Shown piece after piece: positions 7,338 to 14,527 of a stretch of DNA of 64,000 nt (its first letter is position 1; the number at the start of each line of letters is the position of its first letter). Made by a program: the position numbers and the translations under genes. The notes under the pieces were generated by a model. The model had not been told where the DNA came from and ran no database searches. It was given only the letters and a program-made list of their open reading frames with translations. The stretch comes from Planctomycetota bacterium (GTDB lineage: Bacteria; Planctomycetota; UBA1135; JADKAF01), in NCBI GenBank assembly GCA_016719295.1, contig JADKAF010000001.1, positions 5,332,001 to 5,396,000 on the forward strand. Direction: 5' to 3'.

Positions 7338-9446
7338 TTACAGCGCCTGAAGGGCGAGCAGCGAGCAGGCGGTCGCCAAGGGCTCCATGCCCGGTTCGCT
7401 CCACGCATCGATCGCCGGCCAGTGCGCGGTGCCGTCGGCACCCGCGATGCGACCTTCGAGCAAGGCGCTCTGCAGGGCGGCGCGCCAAGCCGTCGCGGCG
7501 TAGCCGCCGACGTTGGCGATCGCTTCCGCGCCATGCATCCAGTAGGTGTAGTCGATGCTGCCGCGCTCGATGCTCCAGAGCGGCAAGCGCTCGACGAGCA
7601 GCGCGACTCCCCGTCGCGTCTTGGGCGAGTCGGAGAGATCCTTTCCGAGACTCACGCGCGCGAGCAAGGTCATCGCGGTCGGCTCTTCGGAGAACGCCGC
7701 GGGGAAGCGCTCTCGCTTCCACACGTAGCGAGTTCCGAGCGTGCCGGGCGACACGAAGCCCGTGCGACCGGTCTCGTCGTTGGTCAAGTCATCGAGCAAG
7801 CCGAGCGCTTCTTGCTGCTTGGTTCTCGGGACGTCGATCCCCATGCGCTGTGCCGCGTCCAGCGCGAGCAGCATCGCGGCCGTGATCTTGGAATCGTTGT
7901 CCCCGTCAGGCGTGATGCCGTAGCGCCAGCCGCGGTAGGGGTTCTGCGCGCGCAGCGCGAACGCGACGGCGCCCTCGAGCCGCTCTTTCCGCACCGCGTC
8001 GGGGAAGCGCAGGCCGGTCTCCGCCAGCGCGCGCAGCGCGTGCGCGTGTCCGATCATGGTCGCTTGATCCAAGCGCGGGCCGATGCCGCCGTCTTCGTGT
8101 TGAGCGCTTTCGAGATATGCGGCGCCCTTGCGTACGGCGGCTTCGAGCTCGGCAGAAGCGCCGTCCTTGAGTTCACCGAGCAGGGCGCGCGCGGCGAGCG
8201 CCGTCGTGGTGATCTCGTTCAGCTCGCCCTGCGTGCGCACCTTGGGATCGGCGCTCACGGTCCAGCGACCGTCGCTCTGTTGGTGGCGCACGAGCCAGAG
8301 CGCCGCGGAGCGACGCAGCGCGGGGATCTCGGCGCGCGGCGCGTTCGTCGAGGGCAGCTCGTCTTGCGGGCGAGCGAGCGCCAGGGTTCCGCAGGTCGCG
8401 GCGAGCACGAGCAGGAGGCCGGGGAGCGAGAGGCCGCGCGCGGGGGCGCGGCGCGTATCGAGCAGACGCATGATGCGAGTCCTCAAGAAGGAGGGAGGAG
8501 AGCACAGCGGGGCGAGCGACGCGCGCAGCGCGAGTGGCTCTACGGATGCGGAGGCGAGGCGGAGCAGCGCGGAGGAGCTCGAAGCGCGCGCGTGCGGGCC
8601 GACGCCGGCGAGCGCGGCTTCGTCGCAGGCGAGCTCGCGCCAGCGCGCGGACTGCGCGCGCGCGAGCCACGCGACGGGGAAGAACCACCACGCGGCGAGG
8701 ACCGCTCGCTCGAAGAGCGCCACCCACACATCGCGGCGGCGCACGTGCGCGAGCTCGTGCAGGAGCACCCAGCGCAGCTCCTGCGCGGAGAGCTCTTCGA
8801 AGAGCGAGGCCGGCGCGTAGAGCACGGGGCGCAGCAGCCCGCCCGTCGCGGGCGACGGGAGCCCGGGGACGAGGCAGAGGCGCACGCGCGTTGCACAGCC
8901 GCTGCGGCGGCGCACGCACTCGAAGCGCGCACGCTGGCTCGGAGTCGGCGCGAGCGCGGCGCGGCGGAGGAAGCGCCCGCTGCGCACTTCGAGCCACATA
9001 AGATGTGCCAGGCTCGCGAGCGCGCCCGCGAGCCACAGCGCGAACACGAGCTGTAGCGCCGCGGCCGAGCGGGGCGCGGGAGCCATGGCGCGCGTGTCGT
9101 GCGTCCGCGGTTCTGGCACCGTCGCTGAGCGCGGCGCGAGGTCGACGGCGCGTGCGGGATCCTGCGCTCGCTCCCTCGCTGGGATCGCGGCCGGCTCGTC
9201 CGCCGGCTCCGCGCGCAGCCCGGGCGCGAGGGCGCGCGGAGAGATGCCGAAGCTCGCGAGCGGCAGCGCGCGCTCGAGCGGGAGCACCAGCAGGACGAGC
9301 GGCAGCAGCGCGAGCCAGCTCAGCGCATGCGCCGAGGCGCGGCGGCGGAGGGCGCCGAGGATCAGCGAGACGGCGACGAGCGCGAGGAGGGTCGCGCTGC
9401 CGCGCTCCAGCATCCAGGTGGCCCAGCTCGTCTGGAGCGCGCTCAT
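7338..9446 (-). CDS. M56 (BlaR1-type) sensor protease fused to squalene-cyclase-like domain
   Basis: A 702-residue protein. Residues 1-360 are a BlaR1/MecR1-type M56 membrane metalloprotease: hydrophobic segments near 15-32, 40-58 and 128-150, the zinc motif HELAH (230-234) and downstream ELACDEAAL (about 271), and a last membrane span at about 341-358. In BlaR1 the part after this span is a penicillin-binding sensor. Here residues about 376-702 are instead an alpha/alpha-toroid with QW-like repeats (QQSDGRW, QHEDGGIG, QNPYRGWRYG), as in squalene cyclases and prenyltransferases; no DXDD cyclase motif is seen. The start overlaps the BlaI stop by 4 bases, so repressor and sensor are translationally coupled. 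Confidence 0.85.
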   Translation of the reverse strand: MSALQTSWATWMLERGSATLLALVAVSLILGALRRRASAHALSWLALLPLVLLVLPLERALPLASFGISPRALAPGLRAEPADEPAAIPARERAQDPARAVDLAPRSATVPEPRTHDTRAMAPAPRSAAALQLVFALWLAGALASLAHLMWLEVRSGRFLRRAALAPTPSQRARFECVRRRSGCATRVRLCLVPGLPSPATGGLLRPVLYAPASLFEELSAQELRWVLLHELAHVRRRDVWVALFERAVLAAWWFFPVAWLARAQSARWRELACDEAALAGVGPHARASSSSALLRLASASVEPLALRASLAPLCSPPSFLRTRIMRLLDTRRAPARGLSLPGLLLVLAATCGTLALARPQDELPSTNAPRAEIPALRRSAALWLVRHQQSDGRWTVSADPKVRTQGELNEITTTALAARALLGELKDGASAELEAAVRKGAAYLESAQHEDGGIGPRLDQATMIGHAHALRALAETGLRFPDAVRKERLEGAVAFALRAQNPYRGWRYGITPDGDNDSKITAAMLLALDAAQRMGIDVPRTKQQEALGLLDDLTNDETGRTGFVSPGTLGTRYVWKRERFPAAFSEEPTAMTLLARVSLGKDLSDSPKTRRGVALLVERLPLWSIERGSIDYTYWMHGAEAIANVGGYAATAWRAALQSALLEGRIAGADGTAHWPAIDAWSEPGMEPLATACSLLALQAL

Positions 9447-9832
9447 CGCTCGCGCTCCTCGCGCTGCGCGTCGATCAGCGCGCGCAGCTCGTCGAGCTCG
9501 TCCTTGCTGAGGCGGCTCTTCTTCACCAGGTACTGGAGCAGGGAGCCCAGCGCGCCCGGCGCGCTGTTCGCGAGCAGGCGATCGGCCTCGTCGCGGAACG
9601 CGCGGTGCGCGGGGCGCGTCGCGCGGTAGAGGTAGGAGCTCCCGACGGCCTGGGCCTCGACGTGGCCCTTGTCGGTCAAGCGCCGGAGCAGCGTCTTCAC
9701 CGTGCTCGCGGACCAGCCGTGGGCTCGCTCGGCGGCGGCGATGAGATCGCGCGCGGCCGAGGGGCCGAGGTCGAAGAGCAGCTTCAAGACCTTCCACTCG
9801 GCGGGGGTGGGGGTGTTCTTCTCGGGCGGCAT
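9443..9832 (-). CDS. BlaI/MecI/CopY-family transcriptional repressor
   Basis: A 129-residue winged-helix repressor. TPAEWKVLKLLFDLGPSAARDL and the recognition region WSASTVKTLLRRLTDKGHV are the standard BlaI landmarks. The C-terminal dimerisation helices (LLQYLVKKSRLSKDELDELRALI) end in a highly charged tail. BlaI proteins repress their own operon until the coupled M56 protease triggers their cleavage. Here the M56 gene overlaps as ATGA. A BlaI-type box, TACA-TT-TGTA, lies 26 bases upstream of the ATG on top of the predicted -10 box, so autorepression is well supported. Nothing points to beta-lactam resistance: no beta-lactamase or PBP gene is nearby. Confidence 0.9.
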   Translation of the reverse strand: MPPEKNTPTPAEWKVLKLLFDLGPSAARDLIAAAERAHGWSASTVKTLLRRLTDKGHVEAQAVGSSYLYRATRPAHRAFRDEADRLLANSAPGALGSLLQYLVKKSRLSKDELDELRALIDAQREERER

Positions 9833-9857
9833 GGGCGTGCGGTCTCCGGTTTCCGTG

Positions 9858-9873
9858 GTCTACATTTGTAGAC
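9858..9873. promoter_or_regulatory. BlaI operator
   Basis: GTCTACATTTGTAGAC is a 16 bp palindrome with 7 bp perfect arms and a TT centre. It contains the TACA-N2-TGTA core of BlaI/MecI boxes and overlaps the -10 element of the blaI-like promoter. Only one copy is seen. Confidence 0.8.
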
Positions 9874-9892
9874 GGGCGGCGACGGGCGTCAA
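9865..9892 (-). promoter_or_regulatory. promoter of the BlaI/M56 operon
   Basis: On the minus strand TTGACG (9887-9892) and TACAAA (9865-9870) are separated by 16 bp. The operator covers the -10 box and the expected start, which is the classical repression geometry. Confidence 0.55.
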
Positions 9893-10038
9893 CGGGGAGA
9901 CGCCGCGGAGGTTCACGCGAGCCACCAAGAAAAATGGCGCTGGCCGGGGGAGGGGTGGGCGGGCTCTCCTGGATCCGTGAGGCTCGCCGGAGTGGGAGTG
10001 ACCTAGACTGGGCCGCTCTCTCCCAGGAACGACCCGCC

Positions 10039-10878
10039 ATGAACGCGCCCGTCGCGAGCTGCGCCGTCACGAAGTTCGATCCGCTGCCGCAGGTCGTCGA
10101 GGATCTGGTCGTCGTCGAGGAGCCGCTCGAGCTGCGCGTGGGCTTCGGACCCGCGGACGAGCGCCAGCAGACGAGCCTCGCGGTGACGATGCGGACGCCG
10201 GGGAACGATCTCGAGCTCGCGCTCGGGTTCCTGCTCAGCGAGCAGATCGTGCGCGGGCCGGAGGAAGTGCGGAGCATCCAGCCGTGCCGGGGAGCCGACG
10301 CCGACGCTCACTCCGGCGACGCGCTGCGGATCGAACTCGCGCCGGGAGTCGCGTTCGATCCGCGGCGCATCGCACGCCACTTCGCCATCGCGTCGAGCTG
10401 CGGGATCTGCGGCAAGGCCACGCTCGCGTCGGTGCGCGCCGAGCTCGATCCGCTCCCGCCGCTCTCCGCGCCGATCGCGATCGAAGCGATCCGCCGCGCG
10501 CCCGCGCTGCTGCGCGCGCGGCAGCCGCTGTTCCATGCGACGGGTGGGCTACACGCCGCGGGCCTCTTCGATGCGCGCGGCGAGCTCCTGCTCCTGCGCG
10601 AGGACGTCGGCCGCCACAACGCGCTCGACAAGCTGATCGGCGCCGCGTGCGCCAACGATGCTCACCCGTTCGAAGATCGCTTCGTGCTCGTGAGCGGCCG
10701 CGCCTGCTTCGAGCTCGTGCAGAAGTGCGCCGCGGTGGGCGCCTCGATCCTCGCCGCCGTGGGCGCCCCCTCGAGCTCCGCGATCGCCCTCGCGCGCGAG
10801 CTCGACTTGGCCCTCCTCGGCTTCGTCCGCCCCGACAGCCTGAACCTCTACACCGCTCCCGAGCGCCTCCGCCCCTGA
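10039..10878 (+). CDS. fdhD: formate dehydrogenase accessory sulfurtransferase FdhD
   Basis: A 279-residue protein. FdhD carries sulfur from IscS to the molybdenum cofactor of formate dehydrogenase and is needed for its activity. The redox-active cysteine loop SSCGICGKA is at about 119-127, and the family signatures DVGRHNALDKLIG and VSGRACFELVQKCA (cofactor-binding region) are clear. I chose the ATG at 10039, which has AGGA 11 bases upstream; the frame is open further 5' but without family similarity. It converges on the formate dehydrogenase operon on the other strand, its expected client. A 41-base palindrome begins directly after the stop codon. Confidence 0.93.
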   Translation: MNAPVASCAVTKFDPLPQVVEDLVVVEEPLELRVGFGPADERQQTSLAVTMRTPGNDLELALGFLLSEQIVRGPEEVRSIQPCRGADADAHSGDALRIELAPGVAFDPRRIARHFAIASSCGICGKATLASVRAELDPLPPLSAPIAIEAIRRAPALLRARQPLFHATGGLHAAGLFDARGELLLLREDVGRHNALDKLIGAACANDAHPFEDRFVLVSGRACFELVQKCAAVGASILAAVGAPSSSAIALARELDLALLGFVRPDSLNLYTAPERLRP

Positions 10879-10956
10879 CCGTCGATCAAGAAGGGGTCAG
10901 ACCCCTCCTTGATCGACGGCATCGATCAATGAGGGGTCTGACCCCTATCTGATCGA
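10879..10956. repeat. two REP-like palindromes with GGGGTC core, possible fdhD terminator
   Basis: Two related hairpins in tandem. The first (10879-10919) is a 41-base palindrome with 20 bp arms, one A-C mismatch and a GGGGTCAGACCCC core. The second (10922-10956) has arms TCGATCA/TGATCGA and core AGGGGTCTGACCCCT with unpaired bases between. Both share the outer GATCGACGG sequence. They lie just after the fdhD stop and could end its transcription; the tandem, partly diverged arrangement looks like REP/BIME elements. Confidence 0.75.
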
Positions 10957-10970
10957 CGGCGCCGCCGCCG

Positions 10971-11007
10971 CTGCACAGTAGAGGTGCCTGGCACCTTTAC
11001 TGTGCAG
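10971..11007. repeat. 37-bp palindromic repeat, copy 1 (AGGTGCCTGGCACCT core)
   Basis: Arms CTGCACAGTA and TACTGTGCAG surround AGGTGCC-T-GGCACCT; 18 pairs with a single G-T. It supplies the TAA stop of the minus-strand formate channel (10997-10999). A second copy, 31 of 37 bases identical, is at 44747-44783. Confidence 0.85.
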
Positions 11008-11801
11008 TGGGGTGTGGGGGGCGGAGGTAGGCGGTCCAGTAGACGCCGGCGACGAGGAGCGTGCCGCCGACCAGATTGCCGGCGGTGGAGCAGAGGAGGT
11101 TCACGATCTGGCCTTCGCGATAGCTGAAGGTCAGCGTGGGCTCGAGCAGCGAGCCGTAGAGGAGGAGGAACCAGTTCGCGATGCAGTGCTCGAAGCCCAT
11201 CGCGACGAAGGCGCTCACGGGGAAGACGATGCCGAGGATCTTGTCGGTGACGGAGCGCGCGGCGAGGGAGAGCCAGACCGCGAGGCAGACGAGCGCGTTG
11301 CAGAGAACCCCGAGCACGAACGAGCGCCCGGCAGCCGAGCTGCACCTTGTGATGCGCGATCGCGCGCAGAGTCTCGCCGACGGCGCCGTTGCCGAGGCGT
11401 TCGACTTCTCCCAGGTGCGCGAACCCGACGGTGAGCAGGGCCCCGACGACGTTGCCGAAGTAGACCAGGACCCAGTTCCGCAGCAGCGCGCGCGTCGTGA
11501 TCTTGCGCGAGATCCACGCCATCGCGAGCAGGTTGTTGCCGGTGAAGAGCTCGGCTCCGGCGACGACCACGAGCACGAGGCCCAAGCTGAACGCGAGGCC
11601 GCCGACGAGGCGCGTCGGTCCGAAGCCGAGCTCCGAGCCCGTGATCGTCACGGCGTAGAAGAGCCCGCCGAGCGAGATGAACGCTCCCGCGAGCACGGAG
11701 AGGAGCAGCAGCGGCAAGGCCCCGAGGCCGGCCTTCGCCACTCCGACGGTCTCGACGCGCTGCGCGATCTCGCGCGGCGCATAGGCATCGAAGTCGCTCA
11801 T
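10997..11801 (-). pseudogene. focA: formate/nitrite transporter (FocA/NirC family), frameshifted
   Basis: From the ATG at 11801 the protein is a clear FNT-family channel: FDAYAPREIAQRVETVGVAKA, a first membrane segment, VAGAELFTGNNLLAMAW, and ITTRALLRNWVLVYFGNVVGALL. The frame breaks near 11331-11340 after HHKVQL. The rest (FVLGVLCNALVCLAVWLS, FPVSAFVAMGFEHCIANWF, and the last helices to ALVAGVYWTAYL-like sequence) is in another frame. The span is 805 bases, one more than a multiple of three, so a single extra base explains it: a recent mutation or a sequencing error. The restored protein would be about 267 residues. The stop lies inside a palindromic repeat. The ATG overlaps the fdsA stop by 4 bases; the channel would pass formate to the dehydrogenase. 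Confidence 0.82.
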
Positions 11802-14527
11802 CGCGGCGATGTTGGCTCGGCGCTCGGGAGCTTTTGCAGGCGCACCGCGACCGCTTTGTACTGCGGGCAGTGCGAGCGCGGATCGGCGACCGGGCCGACC
11901 ACGCGATTCGCGTGCGTCTCGGGGAAGTGGAACGAGAGGAAGAGCTGGCCTGGGCGCATACGATCCGAGAGGCGCGCCGGTGCCTGCGTGCGGCCCCAGC
12001 GGCTCTCGATCTCGACCTGGTCGCCATCTTCGAGGCCGAGCGCGCGCGCGTCCTCGGCGCAGAGCTCGAGCTCGTCGCGCGCGACCAGGACCTGCTGCGG
12101 CGTGCGGCGCGTCATCGTGCCGACGTTGTAGTGCTGCAGCACGCGTCCGGTGATCAGCGTGAGCGGGAACCCCGGCACGTCGTGCTCCGCGTTCTCGAGA
12201 TAGGGGATCGCATGCAGCTTTCCCCTCCCGCGGAGGAACCCGCCCTGATGCACGCGCGGCGTGCCCGGGTGGTCGGGCGTCGGGCAGGGCCAGTGCAAGC
12301 CGTTCCCCTCCAGGCGCTCGGTGCGCACGCCGCCGAAGAGCGCGGGAGCGAAGCGCGCGATCTCCTCCATCACCGCGGCCGGCGTCGCATGGCTCCCGCG
12401 CAGGCCGAGCCGCAGCCCGAGCTCGACGGCGACCTCCCAGTCTGCGCGCGCGCCGCGCGGCGGTGGCACGGCGGCGCGCACGCGCTGGATGCGGCGCTCG
12501 CCGTTCGTGAAGGTCCCGTCCTGCTCGAGCACGCCCGCGGCGGGCAGCACGAGATGCGCCTCGCGCGCCGTGTCGGTGAGGAACATCTCCTGCACGATGA
12601 GCAGCTCGAGCGAGCGCAGCGCTTCGAGGACTTCCTGCTCGCAGGGGTCGCTCTGCGCCAGGTCCTCGCCCTGGATCCAGAGCCCGCGCAGCTCTCGGCG
12701 TCGCGCGGCCTCGAGCATGCGCGGGATCGTGAAGCCCGGTTCCAGCGGCGGTTCCGCGCCCCAGAGCTCGCGCGCGCGTGCGCGCATCGCCTCGTCGTCG
12801 AGCGCCTGATAGCCGGTGACGCGATCGGGCATGCTGCCCATGTCGGCGGCGCCCTGCACGTTGTTCTGGCCGCGGAGCGGCAGCATGCCGGCGCCCACGC
12901 GGCCGATGCTGCCCGTCAGCATCGCGAGCGTGCAGAGCATCAGCACGCCATCGACGCCTTGCGCGACCTCGGAGAGCCCGAGACCGGTGACGAAGAGCGC
13001 GGGTCCGCCGCCGATGCGCCGCGCCGCGGCGCGCACCGTGGCTTCGTCGAGCGCGCAGGTGCGCAGTGCTTCGGCGAGATCGAACTCCTCTGCGAAGCGC
13101 TCGAGCTCGGAGAGCCCTTCGCAGCGCTCGGCGAGATACGCGCGATCGACGAGCCCTTCCTCGAGCAGGAGCTTCGCCAGCGCGCCGAAGAGGGCGACGT
13201 TCGTCCCCGGACGCGGCGCGAGGTGCAGCTCGGCGTGATCGACGAGCGAGATGCGCCGCGGGTCGATCACGATCAGCGGAATCCCGCGCCGCGCGGCTTG
13301 CTCGATCCGCGCCCCGACGACCGGATGCGCTTCGGTCGGATTCGCTCCGGCGACGACGAGGCAGCGCGCGCGCTCCAGGTCGTCGTAGCAGGCGCTCGCG
13401 GCACCCGTGCCGGTCGCAAGCGAGAGCGCGAGCGCGGTCGAGCTGTGGCAGACGCGCGCGCAGCAGTCGACGTGGTTCGAGCCGAGACCGGCGCGGAAGA
13501 GCCGCTGCAGCAGATACGCCGCCTCGTTCGTCGAGCGCGAGGAGGTCATCACGCCGAGAGCGCGACCGCCGTGCGCGTTGCGGATCTCCCGCAGGCGTCG
13601 CGCGGCGAAGTCGAGCGCTTCGTCCCACGAGACCGCGCGGAACGCGTCGCCTTCGCGGAGCAGCGGCGTCGTCAAGCGCTCGCTCGAGCGCTGCCAGCCG
13701 TGCGCGTAGCGGCCCTTCGCGCAGAGGTGGCCGCGGTTCACCTCCGCGTCGCGCGCGGCGTCGATGTGCTGCACGCGCCCGCCGTCGGTCGCGATGTCGA
13801 CCTGGCAGCCGACGCCGCAGTAGCCGCAGGTGCTCCGCGTCGCATGCGCGCCGTCGCCGGCAGCGTGTGCGCCGTGCGGTCGGTCGCGGTCGGCGATGGC
13901 GCCCGTCGGGCACGCTTCGACGCACGCGCCGCAGGAGACGCAGGTGCTGCTCGACCATGCATCGCGCGGTCCGATCGCGAGCTGCGTCGCGCTGCCGCGG
14001 CCGAGGACGCCGTAGACCTCGGCGCCTTGCACGCCGTCGCAGACCTGCACGCAGCGCCGACAGGTGATGCACTTGCCGGCGTCGAAGCGCAGATAAGGAT
14101 GCTCGGGAGCGGAGCCGGGGCGTGGAGCGCAGCGGCTCGCGCCGAGCGCGGCCGCGAGCCCGCCGCGGAGGCCGTGCGCGGCGAGGAGCTCTGCGAACGC
14201 GCTGTCGCTCGCGGCGTCCTGAGTTCCTGGATGCGCCTCCGCGATCCAGCGCAAGAGCTCGCGACGCAGCGAGCGCAGCTCGTCGCTCGAGGTCCGGATC
14301 TCCATGCCGCTCTGCGCTTGGGTATGGCAGGCGGCGGCGAGCTGGCCGCTTCCGAGCTCGACCACGCAGAGCCGGCAGCCGCCTTCGGGCGCGAGACCGG
14401 GAACATGGCAGAGCGTCGGGATCTCGATCCCGCTCCGTCGCGCGAGCGCGAGGATCGTCTCGTTCTCGCGGAGGACGATGCGCCGTCCATCGACGAGGAG
14501 GCTCGGCGTGCTGGGAACCGCGCTCAT
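11798..14527 (-). CDS. fdsA: NAD-dependent formate dehydrogenase, alpha (Mo/W) subunit
   Basis: A 909-residue molybdopterin oxidoreductase. N-terminal [2Fe-2S] domain: C40, C51, C54, C67. Two ferredoxin-type clusters: CITCRRCVQVC (153-163) and CVSCGACVEAC (196-206). The catalytic domain has TCGYCGVGC (233-241) plus C269 for its own cluster, conserved Lys271 (CAKG), and VDCCARVCH, where Cys360 (codon TGC) replaces the selenocysteine of FDH-H. The C-terminal MoCo domain is complete. Oddly, the His-Cys3 cluster normally found after the 2Fe-2S domain is missing: only HPGTQD remains. It oxidises formate to CO2 and passes electrons to the NuoE/F-like partner, whose stop it overlaps by 4 bases. Confidence 0.92.
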   Translation of the reverse strand: MSAVPSTPSLLVDGRRIVLRENETILALARRSGIEIPTLCHVPGLAPEGGCRLCVVELGSGQLAAACHTQAQSGMEIRTSSDELRSLRRELLRWIAEAHPGTQDAASDSAFAELLAAHGLRGGLAAALGASRCAPRPGSAPEHPYLRFDAGKCITCRRCVQVCDGVQGAEVYGVLGRGSATQLAIGPRDAWSSSTCVSCGACVEACPTGAIADRDRPHGAHAAGDGAHATRSTCGYCGVGCQVDIATDGGRVQHIDAARDAEVNRGHLCAKGRYAHGWQRSSERLTTPLLREGDAFRAVSWDEALDFAARRLREIRNAHGGRALGVMTSSRSTNEAAYLLQRLFRAGLGSNHVDCCARVCHSSTALALSLATGTGAASACYDDLERARCLVVAGANPTEAHPVVGARIEQAARRGIPLIVIDPRRISLVDHAELHLAPRPGTNVALFGALAKLLLEEGLVDRAYLAERCEGLSELERFAEEFDLAEALRTCALDEATVRAAARRIGGGPALFVTGLGLSEVAQGVDGVLMLCTLAMLTGSIGRVGAGMLPLRGQNNVQGAADMGSMPDRVTGYQALDDEAMRARARELWGAEPPLEPGFTIPRMLEAARRRELRGLWIQGEDLAQSDPCEQEVLEALRSLELLIVQEMFLTDTAREAHLVLPAAGVLEQDGTFTNGERRIQRVRAAVPPPRGARADWEVAVELGLRLGLRGSHATPAAVMEEIARFAPALFGGVRTERLEGNGLHWPCPTPDHPGTPRVHQGGFLRGRGKLHAIPYLENAEHDVPGFPLTLITGRVLQHYNVGTMTRRTPQQVLVARDELELCAEDARALGLEDGDQVEIESRWGRTQAPARLSDRMRPGQLFLSFHFPETHANRVVGPVADPRSHCPQYKAVAVRLQKLPSAEPTSPR

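Noticed and set aside
8170..9050. Open frames on both strands within the M56 gene
   Set aside because: Arg/Ala-rich shadows of the M56 protein, which has the HELAH motif and membrane spans.
9443..9873. Beta-lactam resistance module
   Set aside because: A BlaI repressor and BlaI box exist, but the sensor lacks a penicillin-binding domain and no beta-lactamase gene is nearby.
13440..13470. Selenocysteine in the FDH active site
   Set aside because: The codon is TGC (cysteine), so no UGA decoding is needed.
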